Below are positions 8,644-17,528 of a stretch of 64,000 nucleotides of DNA, one piece after another (position 1 is the stretch's first letter; the number at the start of each line of letters is the position of its first letter). The stretch is taken from positions 1 to 64,000 of the forward strand of contig SCSM01000040.1 in assembly GCA_004322215.1 (NCBI GenBank), read 5' to 3'. Source of the DNA: Bacteroidota bacterium (GTDB lineage: Bacteria; Bacteroidota; Ignavibacteria; Kapaibacteriales; UBA2268). Under the pieces are notes generated by a model. That model saw only the letters and a list, made by a program, of their open reading frames with translations. It searched no databases and was not told the DNA's origin. The position numbers and the translations under genes were made by a program.

Positions 8644-9719
8644 AATCTTATTTTACAAAATTTTACAATTGGATTGACGGCAGGGTTGACCTTTCAGACC
8701 TGGTTGAATTTATGGGCAAAAAATATGTGCCCGTTCATAGCCATTCGATGTGGTATTACTTCGGTGGTGTATCCTTGTTCCTGTTTATTATCCAGGTTAT
8801 AACAGGAATCCTCCTTCTTCTTTATTACAAAGGAGGACCTGACCTCGCTTTCGAAAGCATTCAGTTCATTATGTCGAAAGTTCAGTTTGGATGGCTCATC
8901 AGGTCAATTCATAGCTGGGCGGCAAACTTATTCATCCTCTCGGCAATGATACACATGTTCAGTGTATATTTTGAAAAAGCATACAGGAGACCGCGTGAAA
9001 TAACCTGGCTGACAGGAATGTTTATGTTCTTTCTTGCTCTTGGATTCGGATTCAGCGGGTATCTTCTCCCCTGGAATGAGCTGGCATTTTTCGCAACCAA
9101 AGTGGGAACCGACATTGTCGGCGTTATTCCGTTAATCGGAAAACCGATTATGATATTCCTTCGGGGAGGAGAAGATGTAACAGGTGCAACTCTATCCAGG
9201 ATGTTCGGTTTTCATATTGCTGTTTTCCCCGGAATATTCACAGTTCTTCTCGGCATTCATTTGCTTCTCGTTCAAAGACAAGGGATGAGCGAGCCATTCA
9301 GAACAATTGAAGAGCCAGGTTGGGAAAAGAAAACAATGCCTTTTTTCCCGAATTTTTTGTTGAGAGATTTGCTTCTTTGGTTAATTGTATTGAATATAAT
9401 TGCCATATTAGCAGTATTTTTCCCATGGGAACTTGGGAAAAAAGCTGATGCTTTCGCACCTGCACCGGCAGGAATAAAACCCGAATGGTATTTCCTATTT
9501 ATGTTTCAGACATTGAAATACATACCCGGGAAAATCGGATTTTTTGACGGAGAGGTGCTCGGAATCATGCTTTTTTCGTTTGCAGGACTTGCCTGGCTTG
9601 TTATTCCATTCTGGGATAGAAAGAGCCAGCGCGGTGAAAAAAACCGATTGATAAACTATATCGGAATATTTGTTATTATTTATATTATTATTCTTACTAT
9701 TATCGGGTGGATATTTTGA
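8640..9719 (+). CDS. Cytochrome b subunit (b6/subunit IV fused) of a Rieske/cytochrome b complex
   Basis: A 359-residue integral membrane protein with about eight transmembrane helices. Haem-b ligands are His91 and His105 in one helix and His192 and His207 in another. The second pair is separated by 14 residues, as in b6-type proteins. The Qo-site PEWY motif is present in IKPEWYFLF. The length shows that the b6 and subunit-IV parts are joined, though shorter than mitochondrial cytochrome b. It oxidises menaquinol in the membrane. The gene overlaps the Rieske gene upstream (ATGA) and the cytochrome c gene downstream (TTGA). Confidence 0.95.
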   Translation: MKSYFTKFYNWIDGRVDLSDLVEFMGKKYVPVHSHSMWYYFGGVSLFLFIIQVITGILLLLYYKGGPDLAFESIQFIMSKVQFGWLIRSIHSWAANLFILSAMIHMFSVYFEKAYRRPREITWLTGMFMFFLALGFGFSGYLLPWNELAFFATKVGTDIVGVIPLIGKPIMIFLRGGEDVTGATLSRMFGFHIAVFPGIFTVLLGIHLLLVQRQGMSEPFRTIEEPGWEKKTMPFFPNFLLRDLLLWLIVLNIIAILAVFFPWELGKKADAFAPAPAGIKPEWYFLFMFQTLKYIPGKIGFFDGEVLGIMLFSFAGLAWLVIPFWDRKSQRGEKNRLINYIGIFVIIYIIILTIIGWIF

Positions 9720-11185
9720 GAAAAGCTTTATTATCTATACTTGTTTTCTTGTTTTGCATATTTTGGCTGAATAATGCGTTGTCCCTGAATACTGTGAATC
9801 AGTGCCTGGTTTGCCATGAATCAAACGGAGATAAACCGGCTATGCTTTTTAAAAAGGATATCCACTATAAGATGGGGATAACCTGTGCCGATTGCCATGG
9901 TGGGAACAGTAAATCCGATGACATGGAAATTGCAATGAATAAGCGTGCTGGATTCATTGGTATTCCAAAGGGAGACGATATATCCGGAATGTGTGCCAAA
10001 TGCCATTCCAATCCCGATGTAATGAAAAGATATCACTCTGAATTACCGACCAACCAGCTTGAAATGCTCAAAACAAGTGTACATGGAAAATTATCAATTA
10101 CCGGAAAAGAAAACTTACTGCAATGTATTACCTGCCATAATGCTCATGGGATAGTTCCTGTTAAAGATAAAGCTTCGCCAGTTCATCCTTCAAATGTTAT
10201 TAATACCTGCGGCTCATGCCACAGCAATGCAAAGTTTATGAGGGCTTATAATCCTGCTTTGCCAATTGACCAGGCAGAAAAATACCGTACAAGCGTTCAC
10301 GGCATACTTCATGCAAAAGGTGATAGCAAAGTAGCAGTCTGTACAAGTTGTCACGGCAGTCATGACATAAGGCAAAAATCCGATTTGAAGTCAAAAGTGT
10401 ATAAAACCAATCTTCCTTCGACATGTTCGGTTTGTCACAGCAATTCGGAGTACATGAAAGAGTACAAGATACCGACAAATCAATATGACAAATACACACA
10501 TAGCGTGCATGGGATAGCTTTGTTCGAAAAACATGATATATCGGCTCCCGTTTGCAACGATTGTCACGGCAATCATGGTGCGACTCCTCCGGGATTGGAA
10601 TCAATATCAAAAGTCTGCGGAACCTGTCATGCAATGAATGCCGATTTGTTTTCATCCAGTCCCCATAAAAAAGCTTTCGATGAACATAAGTATCCGGAAT
10701 GTGAAACCTGCCATGGCAACCATGAGATAATAACTGCAACAGACCAGCTTCTCGGTGTAGATAAAAATGCCGTGTGCAGCCGGTGTCACAGTGAATCACA
10801 GAACACAAAAGGATTCAAAGTGGCAAAAAACATGAGAATGTTGATTGACAAGCTCGAAAAAGCAGAAAAAAGAGCAATTGATTTGGTTCATGAAGCTGAA
10901 CAAAAAGGGATGGAAATCAGCGAAGCGAAATACAAACTGAAGGATGCTCACCAGGCAAGATTGGAAGCCCGTACAATGGTTCACTCCTTTAATCTTGGCA
11001 AATTTCAGAATGTTGTTAATACCGGCTTAGTAACTACTTCCGAGATAACAAGCGAAGCCGGGCTTGCAGTAAAAGATTATTATTACCGGCGCTATGGTTT
11101 GGGAATTGCCTCATTGATAATTACCATACTCGTTATATCACTTTACAAAATCATACGTCGTATCGAGAAGAAACAGAAATCTTAA
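9716..11185 (+). CDS. Membrane-anchored multihaem (11 CxxCH) cytochrome c
   Basis: A 489-residue secreted cytochrome with a signal sequence and eleven CxxCH haem-binding motifs (CLVCH, CADCH, CAKCH, CITCH, CGSCH, CTSCH, CSVCH, CNDCH, CGTCH, CETCH, CSRCH). These are followed by a helical, charged segment and a single C-terminal transmembrane helix with a basic cytoplasmic tail. Many extra 'SVHG' histidines could serve as distal ligands. It replaces the cytochrome c1/f of classical complexes and should pass quinol-derived electrons to periplasmic acceptors. The TTG at 9716 overlaps the cytochrome b stop and has GGGTGG 5 nt upstream; a GTG at 9707 is the alternative. Confidence 0.92.
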   Translation: MRKALLSILVFLFCIFWLNNALSLNTVNQCLVCHESNGDKPAMLFKKDIHYKMGITCADCHGGNSKSDDMEIAMNKRAGFIGIPKGDDISGMCAKCHSNPDVMKRYHSELPTNQLEMLKTSVHGKLSITGKENLLQCITCHNAHGIVPVKDKASPVHPSNVINTCGSCHSNAKFMRAYNPALPIDQAEKYRTSVHGILHAKGDSKVAVCTSCHGSHDIRQKSDLKSKVYKTNLPSTCSVCHSNSEYMKEYKIPTNQYDKYTHSVHGIALFEKHDISAPVCNDCHGNHGATPPGLESISKVCGTCHAMNADLFSSSPHKKAFDEHKYPECETCHGNHEIITATDQLLGVDKNAVCSRCHSESQNTKGFKVAKNMRMLIDKLEKAEKRAIDLVHEAEQKGMEISEAKYKLKDAHQARLEARTMVHSFNLGKFQNVVNTGLVTTSEITSEAGLAVKDYYYRRYGLGIASLIITILVISLYKIIRRIEKKQKS

Positions 11186-11218
11186 GGAATTAATTTACAA
11201 TATTTAGGAAATGCATCA

Positions 11219-11533
11219 ATGGTTGTTGTCAAACCTGAAATATTAGATATAGCAAAAAGATATATTCAATTACTTGAAGACACAGGGTATCCTGTAAAGG
11301 AAGTATATTTATTCGGTTCTTACTCGCAGGGCAGGGAAGATGAATGGAGCGATATTGATATCGCTGTGGTCTCTGATAAATTTGAAGGGAACCGCTTTCT
11401 TGATAAAGAAAAAATCAGGGGATTATATCGAAAAGTTGATAATAGACTTTCTATATTACCTCTCAATAGTTCCTCTTTGGATAGTTATTTTATTCAACAT
11501 GAAATTATTAATAAAGGTATTCAACTTTTTTAA
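11219..11533 (+). CDS. MNT-type nucleotidyltransferase domain protein (MntA/minimal nucleotidyltransferase-like)
   Basis: A 104-residue polymerase-beta-superfamily minimal nucleotidyltransferase. It carries the signature LFGSYSQGREDEWSDIDIAVV (within residues 31-51), with the GSY turn and the two catalytic aspartates of SDID. Such proteins are usually antitoxins that AMPylate a HEPN toxin partner encoded next to them. Here no HEPN gene is adjacent: cytochrome c lies upstream and a cyclophilin downstream. It is thus either a solitary antitoxin or an orphan of a broken pair. The ATG is supported by AGGAAATG just upstream. Confidence 0.85.
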   Translation: MVVVKPEILDIAKRYIQLLEDTGYPVKEVYLFGSYSQGREDEWSDIDIAVVSDKFEGNRFLDKEKIRGLYRKVDNRLSILPLNSSSLDSYFIQHEIINKGIQLF

Positions 11534-11655
11534 TAAAATAATTTAATTATTTTTTTAAAATTCCCTTTAGGTTTTAAGTTATTTCAGAATAACAATAAAA
11601 CCTTTAAATCAAAGTCTAATAACCGAAAATTTTTGTTAAACGGAGGATAAATTAA

Positions 11656-12258
11656 ATGAAAGCATTTATTAGGTTATTCATTATCGGTTTGCTGATAACA
11701 TCTGTAGCATTTTGTGCAGATTCAAACAATAAAAAGAAAGGTAAAATGGAAGAAAAGAAAAATCCCCAATATGTGATGAGCGTAAAGCAGGGTGACGTAA
11801 AATTTGGCGATATAACACTTGAATTATTTCCTGACGTGGCACCAAAGCATTGTCATAATTTTGATAGTCTTGTCAGCATAAAGTTTTTTGACGGGACAGC
11901 ATTCCACAGGGTAATTCCCGGTTTCATGATTCAGGGCGGCGACCCAAATTCAAAAAATAAACCGAGAGAAACATGGGGTATGGGCGACCCGAGCCAGAAA
12001 ACAGTGCCAGCAGAATTCAACGATATCTCTCATGAAAGAGGAATTTTATCTGCTGCCCGGACATCGGACCCAAACAGTGCGACCTCCCAGTTTTTCATCT
12101 GCGTGGCTGCTGCTCCACATTTGAACAAGCAATATACTGTTTATGGAAAAGTTATTTCGGGTATGGATGTAGTTGATAAAATCGTAAATGTCCCACGCGA
12201 CAAACGCGATAATCCGTTAACAAAAGTTGAAATGACAATTCATAAGAAAACGGATTAA
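11656..12258 (+). CDS. Periplasmic cyclophilin-type peptidyl-prolyl cis-trans isomerase
   Basis: A 200-residue protein with a signal peptide (cleavage near FCADSN), a lysine-rich linker and a full cyclophilin domain. The catalytic arginine and substrate-binding residues are in FHRVIPGFMIQGGDP, with further conserved parts in SQFFICV and YTVYGKVISGMDVVDKI. It catalyses proline isomerisation during folding of exported proteins. A strong ribosome-binding site (CGGAGG) precedes the ATG. A perfect 11-bp hairpin lies 77 nt after the stop codon. Confidence 0.93.
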   Translation: MKAFIRLFIIGLLITSVAFCADSNNKKKGKMEEKKNPQYVMSVKQGDVKFGDITLELFPDVAPKHCHNFDSLVSIKFFDGTAFHRVIPGFMIQGGDPNSKNKPRETWGMGDPSQKTVPAEFNDISHERGILSAARTSDPNSATSQFFICVAAAPHLNKQYTVYGKVISGMDVVDKIVNVPRDKRDNPLTKVEMTIHKKTD

Positions 12259-12334
12259 ATTTATTTTTGCAACCAAACATCAATTTTTGTGTAATTATAT
12301 ATTGTACATACGAACTTTTTATAAAAACGTGTTG

Positions 12335-12361
12335 TGGAAGAGCAATCTGATTGCTCTTCCA
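12335..12361. terminator. Perfect 11-bp hairpin downstream of the cyclophilin gene
   Basis: TGGAAGAGCAA-TCTGA-TTGCTCTTCCA is a perfect inverted repeat in the gap after the cyclophilin gene. The following sequence (TTAACAAAAG) lacks a T-run, so it would be a weak intrinsic terminator or an mRNA-end stabiliser. Confidence 0.6.
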
Positions 12362-12403
12362 TTAACAAAAGATTAAATTGATTAACAAATCAAATTCAAT
12401 ATT

Positions 12404-13207
12404 ATGCGTTCAGTTGCTTTAGTTTTAGTAATATTCATAATTTCAATATCATTAAATGCCCAATTACCCGGCAATGGCAATGTTCAGGTTCTCGTCAAGG
12501 GTGTGATTACAGATGAATATACCGGAAAACCCTGTGAATCTACCATTACAATCAAAGATAAAAACGGGAAAAAATTCAAAATCAAATCGAATTCCATCGA
12601 CGGCACTTATGAGCAGGTTTTGGCTGTCGGTGAAAACTACGAATTTACTTTTATAAATTTCGATGTATTGAAAAAAGTGGAAAATATTTATGTCGAATCA
12701 GCAGAAAAATATACTGAACAGAAAGCTGACTTCACGGTAAGGAAACTCAGCCCCGGACTCCATCTTTTTGCAAGCGACTTGTTTGCTTCCGGTGAATCGG
12801 TAATTTCCAATTCTCCCGATGATATACTTAAAGAACTCGAAGAAATACTGGTTTATAACCGTTCTGCTAAATTCGGATTTGTCGTTACTGCACATGATAC
12901 TTATGCGTCATCATCCAAAATCACTGATAATACAAAATCAACTAAATCAAAGAAATCAAGGCAAAAACAAAATTTCCCTTCAATGATTAAAAAAACAAAC
13001 CCTGACGAAGGGCTTGTCAAACTTCTTGTAGATAATAGATTGAAAGCTATTGAAAAACTAACAGAAAAATTTATACAAAGAAATAATCACAGATTGTCAT
13101 ACAGGGCTGATTATTCGCTTGCAGAGCCATGTGCTGATGCAGCAAAACTATCGCAATACCCGGATTTCATCATTGAAGTTACTGAAATTAAAAATGCTTT
13201 CGAATAA
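12404..13207 (+). CDS. Secreted protein of unknown function, possibly OmpA/CarbopepD-like
   Basis: A 267-residue protein with a clear signal peptide (ending SLNAQ). Residues about 25-110 resemble a carboxypeptidase-regulatory-like beta-sandwich (VLVKGVITDEYTGKPCESTITI). The C-terminal part, with a long insert rich in Lys/Ser, has the shape of an OmpA-like peptidoglycan-binding domain (helix containing DDILKELEEIL; LLVDNRLKAIEKLTEKFI), but the arginine/aspartate signature is not convincing. I infer an envelope-associated periplasmic protein and cannot assign a function. It stands alone between a hairpin and the minus-strand mobile-type module. Confidence 0.6.
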   Translation: MRSVALVLVIFIISISLNAQLPGNGNVQVLVKGVITDEYTGKPCESTITIKDKNGKKFKIKSNSIDGTYEQVLAVGENYEFTFINFDVLKKVENIYVESAEKYTEQKADFTVRKLSPGLHLFASDLFASGESVISNSPDDILKELEEILVYNRSAKFGFVVTAHDTYASSSKITDNTKSTKSKKSRQKQNFPSMIKKTNPDEGLVKLLVDNRLKAIEKLTEKFIQRNNHRLSYRADYSLAEPCADAAKLSQYPDFIIEVTEIKNAFE

Positions 13208-13208
13208 T

Positions 13209-13718
13209 TTATTTATTTGATATCCTGCTTAATATTTCGAGTGAAAGATTCGTGGCAATTTCATCTTCATTAATGAGTTTAATAATAGAGAATGATTCTT
13301 CGAGCTCTTTCTCTTTCAGTGGTTCCATTGTAAAAGTCTGAATATAATCCAGAACCTTGGGAATTGATTTTATGTAGTTATTAATCAATTTTATTAAATC
13401 CTCGATTTCCATCTTATCGAAGTATTCATCTGAATTTGATAGTTTTTCAGTAAATAATTCAATTATTTTATCGAGTGATTTGGTTATTTGAATCGACATT
13501 TCCTCATGTTCTTTCACAAGGGATTTAAATTTCAATTCATCCGATTTTGTTTGTTCCTCTTCCTTCAATCTCTGCTCCCAATCCCATTCCTTTTCCCATC
13601 TTTTTACGGTATCAATTTTAATATTGAGTTCAGATGCAATCCTTTCAATGCTTCTTCCATCACCAAGATTTCTGTAAAGCAGGAATCCTTTCTGTGCTCT
13701 TTTTGATTCTTTTTGCAT
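13209..13718 (-). CDS. Phage terminase-small-subunit-like HTH protein
   Basis: A 169-residue protein. Residues 10-55 contain the pattern FLLYRNLGDGRSIERIASEL followed by TVKRWEKEWDWEQR. This is the helix-turn-helix seen in phage terminase small subunits and related transposon or phage DNA-binding proteins. The rest is a charged helical region with probable coiled coil. The ATG at 13718 is chosen because AGGAAGG lies upstream with good spacing; a GTG at 13724 is too close to it. It is the last gene of a three-gene minus-strand set with a tyrosine recombinase, so it likely belongs to a small integrated element. Confidence 0.65.
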   Translation of the reverse strand: MQKESKRAQKGFLLYRNLGDGRSIERIASELNIKIDTVKRWEKEWDWEQRLKEEEQTKSDELKFKSLVKEHEEMSIQITKSLDKIIELFTEKLSNSDEYFDKMEIEDLIKLINNYIKSIPKVLDYIQTFTMEPLKEKELEESFSIIKLINEDEIATNLSLEILSRISNK

Positions 13719-13821
13719 TTTCACCTTCCTTTTTGGGATTGAAAATAATTGATAAGAGAGTTGAAAAAAATAAAACCATTTTAAAATTGTTTTTAAATGA
13801 TTTTAGAAAGGTTTTAAAAAT

Positions 13822-14109
13822 TTAATTTATGGAATTAATCAAAGTTTTAAATTCAGCCAGAATTTCATCGCAATTTGATTCGGGCAGAAAAAGTCTTGCC
13901 TTTTTATTGCCTAATGCACCCTTAAGAACATATTTGTTTTTATAATGAAGCCGGAAAAAAGGTTTTTCAAAATTGTCGAATACTTCGAGTTTTCCCGACA
14001 ATGCTAATAAGCCGAGAAATTCCCTGCTGATTTTATCATCAAAGAATAAGTCAATCTGGTTGTTGCTTTGGGAGCAGTTCCTTATAACTTTTATCCGTGC
14101 GATTTTCAT
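13822..14109 (-). CDS. Small protein of unknown function in recombinase module
   Basis: A 95-residue mixed alpha/beta protein without a signal peptide or recognised motif. It has basic stretches (KIARIKVIRN, HYKNKY, LGNKKARLFL). It starts 14 bp after the recombinase stop codon and is therefore probably cotranscribed with it. It could be an excisionase-like or accessory factor, but nothing in the sequence proves this. Confidence 0.5.
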   Translation of the reverse strand: MKIARIKVIRNCSQSNNQIDLFFDDKISREFLGLLALSGKLEVFDNFEKPFFRLHYKNKYVLKGALGNKKARLFLPESNCDEILAEFKTLINSIN

Positions 14110-14123
14110 TCAAATTTTAATAT

Positions 14124-15173
14124 TTATCTGTCTAATAAAATTTCCTCGATTTTATGTTCCAGCACTTTTGAATACTGAACCGAATATGCAGGATTCTTAT
14201 GCCCCAACTGCTTTTGAATGGCTGCGGGATTACCTGTTTTCTTCATTATATAAATTCCCATAGCGTGTCTCGATGAATGAGGTGTTTTTCCGACTATTCC
14301 CGCTTCTTTACAAACCCTATTCCAAATACTGTTGATAACGCAAGGCGTGAGTTTGCCCTTTCCCCTGTTTACAGTTGAAGAAGGAAGAAACAACACATTT
14401 GATTGCCATTTGTCGTAATCATTTTCTCTTTCCTTCTTTATATAATCTTTTATTGCGTTAATTCCAAGCTTGGATATTTGATATTTTGATATTTTTTTTC
14501 CCCTGATGTAAATCTTTTTTGTTTTGAAATTCACTTTGTCGAGAGTGATATTTATAACATCGCTTCGCCGCATACCGGTTTCTATCAATGTGTAAATAAT
14601 CGCTTTGTCCCTGTAAGGACGCTTGTATTTGAGCTGCGGCTTATCCTTGTCTTTGTACCTGTGCTTGTCTCTTGAAAGCGAATTCAGGTTAAGCAGATTA
14701 TCTGCAACGCTCAATAATTTTTCTCTTTCTTCGGGAGTAATAGCATTATCAATATCGAGTTCGTTTCCCGATTCGGATAATTTGATTTTCAGCATTGGAT
14801 TGAATAGCGTAAACGGTTTATTCTTATGAATCCATTTGGCAAAAGTTTTCAGGTGCGCATTGATTCTGTTTATTGTCCTGTCGTTTCTCAGCGGCTTCCC
14901 GTTCGAATCAGCCATGGATTTCAGATAGGTTTGAAAAGCTCTCGAAACTTTTAATGTCCAACTGCTCCTTTTGATTGAACCGTAATTAGTGTACAAAAAT
15001 TCCAGGAATAATGTAATGTCTCTTCTTTGTGCTTTTTGGGTATCGGGAGAGGTTTCTACTTCATATTCAAAGTACTTATCGAGCCACCAATCGAGTTCGT
15101 CATTGAAGTCATCAGGAAATTGTAAAGCTGATATGCTATTATTTCGTTTATTATTTTGATTTTCAATTTCCAT
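14124..15173 (-). CDS. Tyrosine recombinase/integrase
   Basis: A 349-residue site-specific recombinase. The N-terminal ~110 residues are a SAM-like core-binding domain. The catalytic domain has the first arginine in ETGMRRSDVINI (Arg202/203), HxxR as HSSRH (His299, Arg302), LGH (His325) and the nucleophile Tyr334 in SVQYSKV. A charged insert at about residues 168-188 (SRDKHRYKDKDK) precedes the catalytic arginine and is unusual. It is followed by a 95-residue protein and an HTH protein, and preceded by 630 bp of AT-rich non-coding DNA. It looks like the integrase of a small genomic element; no attachment-site repeats were found by eye. Confidence 0.9.
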   Translation of the reverse strand: MEIENQNNKRNNSISALQFPDDFNDELDWWLDKYFEYEVETSPDTQKAQRRDITLFLEFLYTNYGSIKRSSWTLKVSRAFQTYLKSMADSNGKPLRNDRTINRINAHLKTFAKWIHKNKPFTLFNPMLKIKLSESGNELDIDNAITPEEREKLLSVADNLLNLNSLSRDKHRYKDKDKPQLKYKRPYRDKAIIYTLIETGMRRSDVINITLDKVNFKTKKIYIRGKKISKYQISKLGINAIKDYIKKERENDYDKWQSNVLFLPSSTVNRGKGKLTPCVINSIWNRVCKEAGIVGKTPHSSRHAMGIYIMKKTGNPAAIQKQLGHKNPAYSVQYSKVLEHKIEEILLDR

Positions 15174-15806
15174 CGGGCAAATACTGTACTAATTAAAAAA
15201 AAAATTTATAAAAATTAATTGAATAAACTGTCATTCGAGATTTTACAAAAAGTGTATATAAATTTGTAAAATAAATCCGTTCATCACAAAATTCATAATT
15301 CTAAGTACAGTTAATATAAGAAAATGAAATAAAATCCCAATTCAAATTTATATACATAATAAATATTTCCTATATAATATTGTTGTAATGTGTGTTTGCA
15401 AATATTATAAACTACCTTTATAACTTATAAGTTACAAATATACAAAAATTTTGATTTATACAGAAATATTCCAAAAAATTAAAAAATATTTTGTTTTATA
15501 AAAAATTTATTTTTATTTTTAACATGGATTTTAAGTTGATAATTAATATTCATTGAAAGTCATTTATTTGTTTGTTATGATGAAAGATAGTCTGGTACTG
15601 GATTTATTGACCGTATGTATTGGGAAAAAGCGAGCCGTTAACTTTCCTTAAAAATTATTATCAACTTGTTGAAAACGATTATTGGTTTTTGCATTTACCG
15701 TTAATTTTTGATTTAAGTGCAAAATTAGCTCCGTTTGGTACGGCTATTAATTTTTTCAGATTAATATCGGAAAAAAATTTACAATAAACATATAAGGAGT
15801 ACAATA
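15174..15806. other. AT-rich non-coding region beside the integrase
   Basis: A 633-bp stretch with homopolymer-rich A/T sequence and no ORF longer than about 25 codons. It separates the integrase (minus) from the CK-like/etf cluster (plus), and is the likely place for an attachment site and for two divergent promoters. I identified no tRNA and no clear direct repeat. Confidence 0.5.
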
Positions 15807-16613
15807 ATGCAGATTATCACTATTTCACGCGGGTCACTGGACGGGGCAAAAAAAGTTTCGGAGCATCTGGCTCGCGAAATTGATGTCCCCATAATAAAAC
15901 GCGAAGACGTTTTTGAAGAAGCAGATAAATACTCGATTATTGAAACCGGCTTTTGTGACATTTCATTTATTGACAGAGCACCAAGCGTTCTCGAAAGGCA
16001 ATATTACCGACGCAAGCATTATTTATTAAGTTTCCAGGTTGCTCTTCTCGACCTTGTAATACAAGGCAGTTGTATTTATGAAGGTCATCTCGGTCAATAT
16101 CTCCTGTCTGGAATTCCGTTCGTATTAAGAATCAGGGTTATCCAGCCAATCGAGAAGCGAATTTCGACTCAAATGGAAAAAAACAAGATGAATTACGAAC
16201 AGGCAAGCAATTACGTCAAACTTATTGACGAAAGACGCCGCCACTGGTCGGAATTTTTATATGGTGTGAATATCGAAGACCCCAAGTTTTACGATTTGGT
16301 TATAAATCTCGATTCGATGAAAGTACAGACGGCTACTAATTTAATTACTTCTGTTTTGCAGCAGAAGGAGTTCAATTCTACGAGTGAATCGTTGAATGCA
16401 CTGAAGAATCTTCACCTCGCCGCAAGGGCAAAATTGAATTTGTACCTATCGCCTGTTACCCGGGGAGTCGAAGTGGATATCGATGCTGATGCCAGAAACC
16501 GTTCTGTGGTCGTTAAAGGTCTCAGTCCGACTATGGATAATGATAAATATGAAATGTATATAAAAAGTGTTTTCGATAAAATGAGCGAAGTCAAATCTGT
16601 TTCATTTGCATAA
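15807..16613 (+). CDS. Cytidylate kinase-like protein with degenerate P-loop and C-terminal BON-like domain
   Basis: A 268-residue protein. Residues 1-190 follow the cytidylate-kinase-like family (opening MQIITISRGS, YEGHLGQYLL, RIRVIQPIEKRI, basic LID-like DERRRHWSEF). The glycine-rich nucleotide-binding loop is degenerate (SRGSLDGAKKVS instead of a GxxGxGK/S loop), so kinase activity is doubtful. The C-terminal ~60 residues (LNLYLSPVTRGVEVDIDA, VVVKGLSP) resemble a BON-type binding fold. It lies immediately upstream of etfBA and the Hdr/hydrogenase genes, suggesting a regulatory rather than nucleotide-metabolic role. An AAGGAG ribosome-binding site precedes the ATG. Confidence 0.75.
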   Translation: MQIITISRGSLDGAKKVSEHLAREIDVPIIKREDVFEEADKYSIIETGFCDISFIDRAPSVLERQYYRRKHYLLSFQVALLDLVIQGSCIYEGHLGQYLLSGIPFVLRIRVIQPIEKRISTQMEKNKMNYEQASNYVKLIDERRRHWSEFLYGVNIEDPKFYDLVINLDSMKVQTATNLITSVLQQKEFNSTSESLNALKNLHLAARAKLNLYLSPVTRGVEVDIDADARNRSVVVKGLSPTMDNDKYEMYIKSVFDKMSEVKSVSFA

Positions 16614-16737
16614 TGGAATTTGGGATTTGGGAGTTATTTAGATAGTTCTTTGATTAAAGAAATCAATTTAATTGATGATGATAATATATGAAATTCGAGT
16701 GAAATTATTAATTATTAATTAAAATAAAGGGGGAGCT

Positions 16738-17517
16738 ATGAATTTTATAGTTTTTTTGAAAATGGTTCCTGACGTTATTGAAGAATTGAAAATTGCTGAT
16801 GATGGTAAGCAACTCGATAGTGACTGGATTAGGATGAAGCTGAATGAATGTGACGAAAATGCCGTTGAAGAAGCGATTATACTCAAAGAAAAATTCGGAG
16901 GAAAAGTTACTGCGGTTGCTTTAGATGCACCTGAATTAGACGATGCACTTTTCAATGCACTTGCAAAAGGAGCCGACAAAGCCGTCAAAATAATCGGGGA
17001 ATGGAAAGACGTTCATTCACCCGCTATAGCCGAAATCTTCGCAAAATACCTGCGTGACAACAACCTTATAGACAACCAGACTTTGATTCTTTCGGGTTCT
17101 CAGGCAATTGATGACATCGAAGGGGAACTTGTTTACTATCTGGGTGAATTATTGAATCTGCCTGCATTCGGAGTAATTACACATGTCGATTATGATTCGG
17201 GGCAAAACTCTGTTTCACTCGTAAAAGAATTTGCCGGTGGACTGCGTGGAGAATTTTCTTCCGGCTTGCCTGCTGTACTCGGTATCCAGGCATCAGAAAA
17301 TCCACCAAGATATATTCCTATAGCAAAAATCCGTGCAATTATGAAATCCGCTGCAATCGAAGAAGTGGTAATTCCCCCGGATGGTTTGCCTGCCGGAACA
17401 ACCATTGAAAAAATGTTCGAGCCGGAAACCACAGGGAAAGCTGAAATGCTCGATGGTTCAACAGACGAGATAATTGAAAAGTTAATTGGCATTTTCTCGG
17501 ACAAAGGAATTATTTAA
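16738..17517 (+). CDS. etfB: Electron transfer flavoprotein beta subunit
   Basis: A 259-residue EtfB-family protein. It has the N-terminal MNFIVFLKMVPD, an adenine-nucleotide-binding alpha/beta fold (NECDENAVEEAI; GKVTAVALDAP), the ILSGSQAIDD segment, and the C-terminal recognition-loop region near PPRYIPIAKIRAIMKSA. It pairs with EtfA, encoded 11 bp downstream. Together they carry electrons as FAD/AMP or FAD/FAD heterodimers. The neighbouring membrane Fe-S oxidoreductase indicates delivery to menaquinone. GGGGGAG precedes the ATG. Confidence 0.93.
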   Translation: MNFIVFLKMVPDVIEELKIADDGKQLDSDWIRMKLNECDENAVEEAIILKEKFGGKVTAVALDAPELDDALFNALAKGADKAVKIIGEWKDVHSPAIAEIFAKYLRDNNLIDNQTLILSGSQAIDDIEGELVYYLGELLNLPAFGVITHVDYDSGQNSVSLVKEFAGGLRGEFSSGLPAVLGIQASENPPRYIPIAKIRAIMKSAAIEEVVIPPDGLPAGTTIEKMFEPETTGKAEMLDGSTDEIIEKLIGIFSDKGII

Positions 17518-17528
17518 GGAGAACGGTT

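Noticed and set aside
10236-10808. 190-residue minus-strand ORF opposite the multihaem cytochrome
   Set aside because: The histidine/cysteine-rich product is a reverse-strand artefact of repeated CxxCH codons.
15576-15650. Short ORF (about 24 codons) in the integrase flank
   Set aside because: Too short, no ribosome-binding site, and within A/T-rich non-coding sequence.
15746-15770. Possible sigma-54 promoter (TTGGTACGG) upstream of the CK-like gene
   Set aside because: The GG/GC spacing of the consensus is not met and no AAA+ activator is encoded in the window.
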